Source: Chloroflexota bacterium
GTDB lineage: Bacteria; Chloroflexota; Limnocylindria; P2-11E
Direction of reading: 5' to 3'
Assembly: GCA_005889445.1 (NCBI GenBank)
Contig: VBGS01000032.1
Span: forward strand, 1-7,404
Length of the DNA: 7,404 bases
Positions within the stretch are counted from its first letter, which is position 1. Every line of letters starts with the position of its first letter. The translations under genes were made by a program, and so were the position numbers. The notes under the pieces were generated by a model. It searched no databases, had not been told where the DNA came from, and worked only from the letters and a program-made list of their open reading frames with translations. Positions 1-7,404 of the stretch are shown here, piece after piece.

Positions 1-1244
1 CGGATCGCGCGCTGCTCATCGACGGCGGCACGCGCGCGGGCTACCGCTCGTATCAGGATCTCGTCGACGCGGCCGACGACGCGGCCCCGACGGCCGCCGT
101 GAGCGGCGACGACCCGTACAACATCATCTACAGCAGCGGCACGACCGGACTGCCCAAGGGGATCGTCCTCTCGCAGCGGGTGCGCGCGCTCTACGGCGCG
201 CTCTTCGGCCTCGCGTGGCGTATGGGCCCGGAGAGCATCGTCCTGCACTCGGGCTCGCTCTGCTTCAACGGCGCCTTCCTCACGCTCATGCCGGCGTTCG
301 TGCTGGGATCGACCTTCGTCCTGCACCACCGCTCGCTCTGCTTCAACGGCGCCTTCCTCACGCTCATGCCGGCGTTCGTGCTGGGATCGACCTTCGTCCT
401 GCACCACCACTTCGATCCCGAGGCGGTCATCGACACGATCGCGCGGGAACGTGTCAGCCACATGTTCATGGTCCCGTCGCAGATCGTCGCGCTGCTGGGG
501 TCTCCGCGCTTCGCCGCCGCGAACGTGCCTTCGCTACGGATGCTCGGCGCGGTCGGCGCGCCGTTCCATACCGAGCATCGCGAGGAGCTCGCCCGGCGGG
601 TCCCCGGCGTCTTCCACGAGCTCTACGGGCTGACCGAGGGGTTCATGACGATCCTCGACAAGGACCAGTACGCCGCCAAGCCGACGTCGGTCGGCGTGCC
701 GCCACCATTCTTCGACATGCGGATCGTCGACGCCACCGGCGCGGACGTCGCGGTGGGTGAGGTCGGCGAGATCATCGGACGGTCGCCGCTCCTGATGTCG
801 GGCTACTACAAGCGGCCCGATCTCACGCGTGAGGTCATCGTCGACGGCTGGCTGCACTCTGGCGACATGGGATACGTGGACGAGGACGGCTTCCTCTATC
901 TGGTCGACCGCGCGAAGGACATGCTCATCTCGGGCGGGGTGAACGTTTATCCGCGCGACATCGAAGAGATCGTCGTGCGCCATCCAGCGGTGCGGGAGGC
1001 CGCGGTGTTCGGCGTGCCCAGCGAGCGGTGGGGCGAGTCGCCCCTCGCCGCGGTCATCCTGCGGGAGCCGGGTGCCGTTTCCGCCGACGAGCTGCGCGAC
1101 TGGATCAACGCGCGCGTCGGCGCGCGCTACCAGCAGGTTCAGGAGGTCGCGATCGTCGACCAGTTTCCGCGCAGCCCCGCCGGGAAGACGCTCAAGCGCG
1201 TGATGCGCGAACCGTATTGGGCCGGGCGCAAGACACGGATATGA
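1..1244 (+). CDS. AMP-forming acyl-CoA synthetase / ligase, 3' part (5' truncated by window)
   Basis: This is the C-terminal part of an ANL-superfamily (AMP-binding) enzyme. Such enzymes activate a carboxylic acid with ATP to an acyl-adenylate, then transfer it to CoA, releasing AMP and PPi. The frame is open from the first complete codon (position 3) to TGA at 1242-1244, so the gene begins upstream; the GTG at 99 lies inside the protein and is not the start. Visible motifs are the P-loop-like YSSGTTGLPKG (129-161), LYGLTEG (621-641), the SGD adenylate-binding segment (858-866), VDRAKDMLISGGVNVYP near 903-953, and the C-terminal PRSPAGKTLKR with the catalytic Lys at 1185-1187. All key motifs are intact. 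About 413 residues are present, including 26 from an exact tandem duplication at 253-408 that lies between the P-loop and the YGLTEG motif and may disturb the N-terminal domain fold. The stop overlaps the next gene's ATG (ATGA). The acid substrate cannot be read from the sequence. Confidence 0.93.
   Translation, partial: DRALLIDGGTRAGYRSYQDLVDAADDAAPTAAVSGDDPYNIIYSSGTTGLPKGIVLSQRVRALYGALFGLAWRMGPESIVLHSGSLCFNGAFLTLMPAFVLGSTFVLHHRSLCFNGAFLTLMPAFVLGSTFVLHHHFDPEAVIDTIARERVSHMFMVPSQIVALLGSPRFAAANVPSLRMLGAVGAPFHTEHREELARRVPGVFHELYGLTEGFMTILDKDQYAAKPTSVGVPPPFFDMRIVDATGADVAVGEVGEIIGRSPLLMSGYYKRPDLTREVIVDGWLHSGDMGYVDEDGFLYLVDRAKDMLISGGVNVYPRDIEEIVVRHPAVREAAVFGVPSERWGESPLAAVILREPGAVSADELRDWINARVGARYQQVQEVAIVDQFPRSPAGKTLKRVMREPYWAGRKTRI
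253..408 (+). repeat. Exact 78-bp tandem duplication inside the acyl-CoA synthetase gene
   Basis: Copy one spans 253-330 and copy two 331-408. The two are identical at every base, and identity stops on both sides (252 G versus 330 C; 331 G versus 409 A). Because 78 is a multiple of three, the frame is kept and 26 residues are repeated, beginning SLCFNGAFLTLMPAF and ending TFVLHH. Related enzymes normally have this segment once, followed directly by the FDPE..I sequence seen here after copy two, so the extra copy reads as an insertion. There is no microhomology at the edges. Perfect identity means a very recent event or an assembly error. Confidence 0.97.
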
Positions 1245-2005
1245 GCGTCGCTCCCGTCGCGTACGCGGTCGAGACGCACGGGCTCGTCAAGGAGTTCGCC
1301 GGCTTCCGCGCCGTGAACGGCGTCGACCTGCGGCTCGAAGCGGGGAAGGTGCACGCGCTCGTCGGTCCCAACGGCGCCGGGAAGACGAGCCTCTTCAACC
1401 TCCTCACCGGATTCCTGCGGCCCACGGCCGGTCGCGTAGTCATCCTCGGCGATGACGCCACTGGACTGCCGCCCGAGGGGATCGCGCGCCGCGGGGTGGC
1501 GCGCTCCTTTCAGATCACGAGCCTCTTCGATCAGCTCACCGCTCTCGAGCACGCCGAGCTCGCCCTTCAGGCGGCGTCGGCGCTCGGCTATCGGTTCTGG
1601 GCGTCCGAGGGCGCGCTCGACCGTTACCGACCGCGATCGCGTGAGCTGCTCAGCGAGGTCGGCCTCGCCGATCTGGCGGACCGGCCCGCGGGCAAGCTGC
1701 CGTACGGCCAGAAGCGCGCGCTCGAGCTCGCTCTCGCGATGGCGCTCGACCCCCGCCTGCTTCTGCTCGATGAGCCGACGGCGGGCATGGGGGTCGAGGA
1801 CATCCGTCGCACGATCGACCTGATCCGAAAGGCGCGCGCGGGCCGGACGGTCGTCCTGGTCGAGCACAACATGGGCGTCGTCGCCGAGCTTGCCGACCAG
1901 GTGATCGTGCTGCAGCAGGGTCGCGTGATCGCGCAGGGCAGCTACGCCGCGGTCCGCGAGGACCCCGCGGTCGTCGCCGCCTACCTCGGACAGGCGCATG
2001 TCTAG
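1241..2005 (+). CDS. livG: Branched-chain amino acid-type ABC transporter ATPase, LivG-like
   Basis: This 254-residue cytoplasmic ATPase is one of the two nucleotide-binding subunits of a HAAT-type importer. It shows Walker A GPNGAGKT (residues 42-49), Q-loop RSFQ with Gln91, signature LPYGQKR (153-159), Walker B LLLLDEPTAG (173-182) and H-loop His209 in VLVEHNM. The RSFQ-then-LF pattern and YGQ signature are typical of LivG. Its length matches the family (about 250-260). The ATG at 1241 overlaps the ligase stop as ATGA, with no strong ribosome site, which indicates translational coupling. An in-frame extension to 1028 would run through the ligase coding region and is rejected. The stop lies inside the start of livF. 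The symbol denotes family membership; the transported solute may not be an amino acid. Confidence 0.93.
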   Translation: MSVAPVAYAVETHGLVKEFAGFRAVNGVDLRLEAGKVHALVGPNGAGKTSLFNLLTGFLRPTAGRVVILGDDATGLPPEGIARRGVARSFQITSLFDQLTALEHAELALQAASALGYRFWASEGALDRYRPRSRELLSEVGLADLADRPAGKLPYGQKRALELALAMALDPRLLLLDEPTAGMGVEDIRRTIDLIRKARAGRTVVLVEHNMGVVAELADQVIVLQQGRVIAQGSYAAVREDPAVVAAYLGQAHV

Positions 2006-2702
2006 CGCGGTGCTCGAGATCGAAGGTCTCTCCGCCCGCTACGGGGAAGCGCAGGCGCTGCGCGACGTCTCGCTCCACGTCGGCGAAGGCGAGCTCGTCA
2101 CGCTCGTCGGACGCAACGGCGCCGGAAAGACGACGCTGCTGCGGTGCGTCATGGGCCTGCACCGGCAATCCAGCGGACATGTCCGCCTGAACGGCACGGA
2201 CATCTCGGTCTGGCCGCCGTACACGCGCGCGCGAGCTGGTCTGGGCTACGTGCCCGACGACCGCGGGATCTACGCGACGCTCGCGGTCGAGGAGAACCTG
2301 ACGCTGCCGCCGTCGGTCGCGAGCACGCGGTGGCCCCTGACCCGCGTCTACGACGCGTTCCCGGTGTTGAAGGAGCGGCGTGCCCACGCCGGCACCAAGC
2401 TCTCCGGCGGCGAGCAACAGATGCTGTCGATCGCGCGAGCGCTCCGGACCGGCGCGAGCGTGCTGCTGCTCGACGAGCCGACCGAAGGGCTGGCCCCGGT
2501 CCTGGTGCAGCGCGTCGCGGCGATGCTGCAGGAGGCCAAGCGCGAGGGGACGACGGTGCTCCTCGTGGAGCAGAATCTGCGCTTCGCGACGACCGTCGCC
2601 GACCGCCACTACCTGCTCGCGCAGGGCCAGATCGTCGAGGCTCTCGCAAACCAGGAGGTGATCGCTCGCGAATCGGAGCTGTTGCGTCATCTGGGCGTGT
2701 AG
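1998..2702 (+). CDS. livF: Branched-chain amino acid-type ABC transporter ATPase, LivF-like
   Basis: This is the second nucleotide-binding subunit, 234 residues, the usual LivF length. Motifs are Walker A GRNGAGKT (residues 38-45), the LivF-style Q-loop region GYVPDDRGIY (83-92), signature LSGGEQQ (135-141), Walker B LLLDEPTEGLAP (156-167) and LVEQN (189-193). Gln replaces the usual H-loop His in this last motif, which is characteristic of LivF proteins and not a defect. The ATG at 1998 overlaps the livG stop by 8 bp, and only a weak GGACAGG (1988-1994) precedes it, so coupled translation is likely. It should pair with LivG to drive the LivH/LivM channel. Confidence 0.93.
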   Translation: MSSAVLEIEGLSARYGEAQALRDVSLHVGEGELVTLVGRNGAGKTTLLRCVMGLHRQSSGHVRLNGTDISVWPPYTRARAGLGYVPDDRGIYATLAVEENLTLPPSVASTRWPLTRVYDAFPVLKERRAHAGTKLSGGEQQMLSIARALRTGASVLLLDEPTEGLAPVLVQRVAAMLQEAKREGTTVLLVEQNLRFATTVADRHYLLAQGQIVEALANQEVIARESELLRHLGV

Positions 2703-2717
2703 CGTGGGACACAAGGC

Positions 2718-2725
2718 AGGGAGGA
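2718..2725 (+). promoter_or_regulatory. Ribosome binding site of the substrate-binding protein gene
   Basis: AGGGAGGA lies 5 nt before the ATG at 2731. It decides the start: an in-frame GTG at 2704 would add nine polar residues ahead of the MKK of a textbook signal peptide and has no comparable site. This is among the strongest ribosome sites in the block, fitting the usual excess of binding protein over permease subunits. Confidence 0.8.
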
Positions 2726-2730
2726 ATCGA

Positions 2731-3984
<1,254 letters not shown>

Positions 3985-3996
3985 CAGAGAGCTGAC

Positions 3997-4025
3997 GGAG
4001 GGGCGGGAAGGCGTCCCGCCCTTCC
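3997..4025 (+). promoter_or_regulatory. Intergenic RNA hairpin between the binding-protein and livH genes
   Basis: The 5' arm GGAGGGGCGGGA (3997-4008) pairs with TCCCGCCCTTCC (4014-4025) around a 5-nt loop AGGCG: 12 pairs, one of them a G-U wobble. No U-run follows, so it is not a classical intrinsic terminator. It lies 12 nt after one stop codon and 7 nt before the next start. It may stabilise the upstream message, attenuate transcription or lower livH translation. The 5' arm holds the only GGAGG in the gap, and it is base-paired. Confidence 0.7.
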
Positions 4026-4032
4026 TCATCGC

Positions 4033-4905
4033 ATGGAGTACCTCGCGCTGCAGCTCTTCAACGGCCTCGTGAACGGCAGCTTCTACGCGCTGCTGTCCCT
4101 CGGTCTCGCCGTCATCTTCGGCGTCCTGCGCGTCGTGAACTTCGCGCACGGTGCTCTCTACATGCTCGGTGCGTTCGCCGCGTACCTGCTCCTTCAGGAC
4201 TTCGGCGTCGGCTTCTGGCTCGCCCTCATCCTCGCGCCGATCGGGATCGGGATCGCCGGCATGGTGCTCGAACGTCTGCTCATCCGGCGGCTCTACGGCC
4301 TCGACCCGCTCTACAACTTCCTGCTCACGTTCGGGCTCACGCTCATGATCCAGGACGGCGTGCGCCTGCGGTACGGGCTGCAGGGGCAGCCGTATCCCGC
4401 GCCGGCCGAGCTCGCCGGGTCGGTGTCGGCGGGCCTGGTGGCGTATCCCACGTACCGGCTCTTCGTGATCGCCTTCTCGCTCGTGGTCTGTGTCGCGGTC
4501 TGGTACGTCATCGAGCGCACCCGTCTCGGGATGATCGTCCGCGCCGCGACCGAGCGTCCCGAGCTCACCCGCGCGCTCGGGATCAACGTCGACCGCTGGA
4601 TCACCCCGGTGTTCGGCTTCGGGGTCGCGCTCGCGGCGCTCGGCGGGGTCCTCGCCGCGCCGATGCGCAACGTATCGCCGCTCATGGGCAGCGAGCTCAT
4701 CATCTTCGCGTTCGCCGTCGTGGTCATCGGCGGCATGGGCTCGATCGCCGGCGCCGTCGTCGCCGGGTTTCTCGTCGGGGTGCTTGCGAGCCTCGCCGCG
4801 GTCTTCAACCCCGCGCTCGAGAACGTCGTCGCCTTCGCGCTCATGGCGATCGTGTTGCTGGTGCGGCCGGCGGGCCTCTTCGGCTCGCTCGAGGCCCGCT
4901 CGTGA
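4033..4905 (+). CDS. livH: Branched-chain amino acid-type ABC transporter permease, LivH-like
   Basis: This is a 290-residue integral membrane subunit of the importer. The N-terminal LFNGLVNGSFYALLSLGLA (residues 8-26) and VVNFAHGALYMLGAF (34-48) are hallmark LivH segments. About eight hydrophobic spans follow (roughly 8-30, 38-55, 60-80, 95-107, 142-160, 192-210, 222-252, 263-278). The cytoplasmic loop RTRLGMIVRAATERPELTRA (162-181), ending in LGIN, is the EAA-like segment expected to dock on the ATPases, and VVIGGMGSIAGAVVAG (230-245) is the conserved late motif. Length is normal. No other in-frame start exists between the preceding gene's stop and ATG 4033. No Shine-Dalgarno sequence lies within 7 nt; the only candidate is inside the hairpin at 3997-4025. 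The TGA shares its first two bases with the GTG start of livM. Confidence 0.93.
   Translation: MEYLALQLFNGLVNGSFYALLSLGLAVIFGVLRVVNFAHGALYMLGAFAAYLLLQDFGVGFWLALILAPIGIGIAGMVLERLLIRRLYGLDPLYNFLLTFGLTLMIQDGVRLRYGLQGQPYPAPAELAGSVSAGLVAYPTYRLFVIAFSLVVCVAVWYVIERTRLGMIVRAATERPELTRALGINVDRWITPVFGFGVALAALGGVLAAPMRNVSPLMGSELIIFAFAVVVIGGMGSIAGAVVAGFLVGVLASLAAVFNPALENVVAFALMAIVLLVRPAGLFGSLEARS
4891..4894 (+). promoter_or_regulatory. Probable ribosome binding site of livM
   Basis: GAGG lies 7 nt before the GTG start at 4902, within the last codons of livH. It supports the GTG start that overlaps the livH stop in a GTGA arrangement. Confidence 0.5.
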
Positions 4906-5885
4906 GACGAGGTCTGGTCCTTCTCCCGTACGCCGTCGGCATCGCCGTCGCGCTCGCGCTCCCGCGCGTGATGTATCCGGTGCTTGCGCTCGACATCCTG
5001 CTGTGGGGCCTCTTCGCGATGTCGGTCGATCTGCTGCTCGGCTACGTCGGCCTCCTGTCGTTCGGGCACGCGGCCTTCTGGGGCCTGGGCGCGTACGCCG
5101 CGGCGATCGCCGCGAAGTCGGCGGACATCCCGTTCGCGCTCGCGGCGATCCTCGGCGCAGGGGCGTCCGCGCTCCTGGCGGTCCCGTTCGGATATCTCGC
5201 CACTCGTCGCCGCGGGATCTATTTCGCCATGGTCACGCTCGCGTTCGCACAGCTGGTCTTCTACGTCGCGAACGAGTGGCGCGACCTGACCGGCGGCGAG
5301 AACGGACTGCACGGCGTGCCGCGAACGTTTCCGGGCCTCTCGCTCGGCCGCTCGGCCGACTTCTACTACGCGGCCCTGCCGCTCATCACGCTCGGTTACT
5401 TCCTCGCGTACCGCATCGTGCACTCGCCCTTCGGACACGTCCTCGTGGCGATCCGGGACAACGAGCCCCGGGCGCAGGCGCTCGGCTACGCGACCTGGCG
5501 CTACAAGGTCCTCGCGTTCGTACTCTCGGGCGGCCTCGCCGGCTTGGCGGGGGGCCTCTTCGCGCTCGGCAACGGCTTCGCCTCGCTCGACCTGCTGCAC
5601 TGGACCACCTCGGGGCAGGCCGTGCTCATCACCATCCTCGGCGGCATCGGCACGCTCTGGGGAAGCCTGCTCGGCGCGGTCATCGTCCTCGAGCTGCGCG
5701 ACGCGCTCACCAGCGCGCCGGAAGCCTCGGGCGTCGTGACCGGCGCCGTCTTTGTCGTGATCGTCCTTGCATTCCGTCGCGGGCTCTGGGCGACGGGCCG
5801 CGACGCGCTCCGCCGGTTCGCCGCGCCACCGGTTTCTGCGAGAATCGATATCTCCGGAGGGGAGGTCCGCCATGGCCGTTCGTAG
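4902..5885 (+). CDS. livM: Branched-chain amino acid-type ABC transporter permease, LivM-like
   Basis: This is the second membrane subunit, 327 residues. Family markers are GYVGLLSFGHAAFWGLGAY (residues 47-65), RRRGIYFAMVTLAFAQ (102-117), DLTGGENGLHG (128-138) for the external loop, the EAA-like loop SPFGHVLVAIRDNEPRAQAL (175-194), and GQAVLITILGGIGTLWGSLL (238-257). Hydrophobic spans occur throughout to about residue 292. The GTG start at 4902 overlaps the livH stop by 4 bp, so translation is probably coupled. The last 30 or so residues, after RRGLW (292-296), form a polar Arg-rich tail longer than I expect for the family. Its final codons coincide with the ribosome site and first codons of the dikinase gene (14-bp overlap). 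Confidence 0.93.
   Translation: MRRGLVLLPYAVGIAVALALPRVMYPVLALDILLWGLFAMSVDLLLGYVGLLSFGHAAFWGLGAYAAAIAAKSADIPFALAAILGAGASALLAVPFGYLATRRRGIYFAMVTLAFAQLVFYVANEWRDLTGGENGLHGVPRTFPGLSLGRSADFYYAALPLITLGYFLAYRIVHSPFGHVLVAIRDNEPRAQALGYATWRYKVLAFVLSGGLAGLAGGLFALGNGFASLDLLHWTTSGQAVLITILGGIGTLWGSLLGAVIVLELRDALTSAPEASGVVTGAVFVVIVLAFRRGLWATGRDALRRFAAPPVSARIDISGGEVRHGRS
5856..5865 (+). promoter_or_regulatory. Strong ribosome binding site of the dikinase gene, inside the livM end
   Basis: GGAGGGGAGG contains two GGAGG cores, and the second (5861-5865) is 6 nt before ATG 5872. This sets the dikinase start and suggests efficient translation not dependent on coupling to livM. Confidence 0.85.
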
Positions 5886-7404
5886 CCGCACGCGCCCGAC
5901 CGCAGCACGCCGTGCCGCTCCCAAAGCGCAGAAGTGGGTCTACCTCTTCGCGAGCGGCAAGGCCGAAGGAAACGCCAAGATGCGCGAGCTCCTCGGCGGC
6001 AAGGGCGCCGGGCTCGCGGAGATGACGAACGCCGGTCTTCCGGTGCCTCCGGGCTTCACGATCACGACCGCCGCGTGCAACGCGTACTTCGCCGCGGGGA
6101 AGAAGCTGCCGGCCGGCCTCTGGGATCAGGTGGAGAAGGGGCTCGCGACGGTCGAGGCCGCGACGAAGAAGCGTCTTGGCGATCCGAAGGATCCGCTCCT
6201 GGTGTCGGTGCGGTCGGGCGCGGCGATGAGCATGCCCGGGATGATGGACACGGTGCTGAACCTGGGCCTCAACGACGAGTCGCGCAAAGGGCTGGCGACC
6301 TTGACGAAGAACCAACGCTTCGCGTGGGACGCCTACCGCCGTTTCATCTCGATGTTCGGACGCATCGTGCTGGCCATCGACGCCGCGAAATTCGATCAGG
6401 CGCTCGAAGCGAGAAAGCGCAAAGCCGGCGTCAAGACCGATCCCGAGCTCTCGCCCAGGCAGCTCGAGGAGCTGGTGACCGAGTACAAGCAGATCGTTCA
6501 GACAGAGACCGGGAAGCCGTTCCCGACCGAGCCGAAGCAGCAGCTCCGCCTCGCGATCGAGGCCGTCTTCGGATCGTGGTTCGGCCAGCGCGCCAAGGAC
6601 TACCGCAAGCAGTTCAAGATCTCGGACGACCTCGGGACGGCCTGCAGTGTCGTGACCATGGTGTTCGGCAACATGGGCGACGATTCGGGCACGGGCGTGG
6701 CGTTCACGCGCGACCCGAACACCGGCAAGAAGGAGCTCTACGGCGAATACCTCACCAACGCGCAGGGTGAGGACGTCGTCGCGGGGATCCGCACGCCCTC
6801 GCCGATCTCGCAGATGAAGAAGGACCTGCCGACGGCGTACGCGGAGTTCGAGAAGATCGCGCAGCGTCTGGAGAAGCACTACCGCGACGCGCAGGACCTC
6901 GAGTTCACGATCGAGCGCGGAAAGCTCTTCATGCTGCAGACCCGCTCCGCGAAGCGGACCGCCGCGGCGGCGGTGAAGATCGCGACCGACATGGTGCGCG
7001 AGAAGCTCATCACCCGGGATGAGGCGCTCCAGCGCGTCGAACCCGCGCAGGTCGAGCAGCTGCTGCTCCCGCGGTTCGATCAGAAGGAAGTCGAGCGCGC
7101 GCGCAGCGCCGGTCGCTACCTCGCGAAGGGACTGAACGCGTCGCCCGGGGCGGCGACGGGCCGCGCGGTGTTCGACGCCGACCGCGCGGTCGCGCTCAAA
7201 GGGCAGAAGCAGCTGGTCGTGCTCGTCCGTCCGGAGACCAGCCCGGACGACTTCCACGGGATGGTCGCGGCCACGGGCATCCTCACCGCGCGGGGCGGCT
7301 CGACCTCGCACGCGGCCGTCGTCGCGCGCGGACTCGGCCTGCCGTGCGTCGCGGGCGTCGCCGCGCTGGACATCGATCTCGCGAAGCGCGAGATGCACGT
7401 GAAC
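5872..7404 (+). CDS. ppdK: Pyruvate, phosphate dikinase, 5' part (3' truncated by window)
   Basis: The enzyme interconverts ATP + Pi + pyruvate and AMP + PPi + phosphoenolpyruvate in the cytoplasm. The frame is open for 511 codons and runs off the window. The family is about 870-900 residues, so nearly all of the C-terminal pyruvate/PEP-binding barrel is missing. Visible parts are GGKGAGLAEMTNAGLPVPPG (residues 42-61), SVRSGAAMSMPGMMDTVLNL (112-131), TMVFGNMGDDSGTGVAFTRD (262-281), LTNAQGEDVVAGIRTP (294-309) and LEFTIERGKLFMLQTRSA (343-360) of the ATP-grasp domain. The swivelling domain follows, with ASPGAATG (423-430) and LTARGGSTSHAAVVARG (471-487). His480 is the phosphorylated catalytic residue and Thr478 is the equivalent of the regulatory Thr. 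GGMTSH is the commoner form; here Ser replaces Met. A 20-residue Arg/Ala-rich extension precedes KWVY; no later start exists before it. It is not PEP synthase, given the MVFGNMGDDSGTG and TSH motifs. Confidence 0.95.
   Translation, partial: MAVRSRTRPTAARRAAPKAQKWVYLFASGKAEGNAKMRELLGGKGAGLAEMTNAGLPVPPGFTITTAACNAYFAAGKKLPAGLWDQVEKGLATVEAATKKRLGDPKDPLLVSVRSGAAMSMPGMMDTVLNLGLNDESRKGLATLTKNQRFAWDAYRRFISMFGRIVLAIDAAKFDQALEARKRKAGVKTDPELSPRQLEELVTEYKQIVQTETGKPFPTEPKQQLRLAIEAVFGSWFGQRAKDYRKQFKISDDLGTACSVVTMVFGNMGDDSGTGVAFTRDPNTGKKELYGEYLTNAQGEDVVAGIRTPSPISQMKKDLPTAYAEFEKIAQRLEKHYRDAQDLEFTIERGKLFMLQTRSAKRTAAAAVKIATDMVREKLITRDEALQRVEPAQVEQLLLPRFDQKEVERARSAGRYLAKGLNASPGAATGRAVFDADRAVALKGQKQLVVLVRPETSPDDFHGMVAATGILTARGGSTSHAAVVARGLGLPCVAGVAALDIDLAKREMHVN

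Noticed and set aside
99..101. GTG at 99 as start of the acyl-CoA synthetase
   Set aside because: The frame is open to the window edge with sensible coding sequence before it, and a start here would remove the N-terminal domain ahead of the P-loop motif.
1028..1240. Upstream in-frame extension of the livG coding region
   Set aside because: It would overlap over 200 bp of the ligase C-terminus in another frame and encode Arg/Ala-rich residues. LivG family length and the ATGA junction support ATG 1241.
2571..2579. LivF H-loop His replaced by Gln (VEQN) as a possible inactivating change
   Set aside because: VEQN is the normal sequence in LivF-family ATPases, including the E. coli protein.
2704..2730. 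GTG at 2704 as start of the substrate-binding protein
   Set aside because: It adds nine polar residues before a good lipoprotein signal peptide, whereas ATG 2731 has an excellent ribosome site 5 nt upstream.
3997..4025. Hairpin read as a rho-independent terminator
   Set aside because: No T-run follows the 3' arm, and the next transporter subunit begins 7 nt later, so full termination here would split an obligate complex.
4311..5924. A 537-codon open frame on the minus strand opposite livH and livM
   Set aside because: It is antisense to two clear permease genes, spans both of them and yields an Arg/Glu-rich product without domains. It is explained by third-position G/C bias.
5707..7398. A 563-codon open frame on the minus strand opposite the dikinase gene
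   Set aside because: It is a GC-driven shadow. The opposite strand encodes an unmistakable pyruvate, phosphate dikinase, and the minus-strand product is Arg/Glu/Leu/His-rich low-complexity sequence with no recognisable motif.

Overview
The window is a compact, one-directional, seven-gene block on the + strand. It is GC-rich (roughly two thirds G+C by eye), with strong third-position G/C bias in every gene. The solute-binding protein carries a lipoprotein signal with a Cys anchor instead of a free periplasmic signal. That, with the GC content and codon style, suggests a monoderm-type high-GC bacterium such as Chloroflexota or Actinomycetota. This placement is an inference, and some high-GC diderms cannot be excluded.

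Layout: (1) the 3' part of an AMP-forming acyl-CoA synthetase (1-1244, cut by the window start), which carries an exact 78-bp in-frame tandem duplication at 253-408; (2) a LivG-type ABC ATPase (1241-2005); (3) a LivF-type ABC ATPase (1998-2702); (4) a lipoprotein substrate-binding protein (2731-3984); (5) a LivH-type permease (4033-4905); (6) a LivM-type permease (4902-5885); (7) the 5' part of pyruvate, phosphate dikinase (5872-7404, cut by the window end). Four of the six junctions overlap, by 4, 8, 4 and 14 bp. The other two gaps are 28 and 48 bp, so co-transcription is likely. No stretch over 300 bp lacks a gene. I see no RNA genes, CRISPR arrays or insertion sequences.

Genes 2-6 form one complete HAAT-family (branched-chain amino acid type) importer: receptor lipoprotein, two membrane subunits and two ATPases. 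Because the transporter is translationally coupled to an acyl-CoA synthetase, the imported solute may be a carboxylic acid (aromatic, alicyclic or fatty) that is then activated to its CoA thioester, rather than an amino acid. The sequence alone does not identify the substrate. The dikinase at the 3' end interconverts pyruvate and phosphoenolpyruvate. It could either consume the AMP and PPi released by the ligase or supply PEP for gluconeogenesis during growth on acids.

I do not see a clearly new biological system. The points most worth a second look are the perfect 78-bp duplication inside the ligase (real recent mutation or assembly artefact), a strong 12-bp-stem hairpin that buries the only Shine-Dalgarno-like sequence before livH, and the ligase-transporter-dikinase association.
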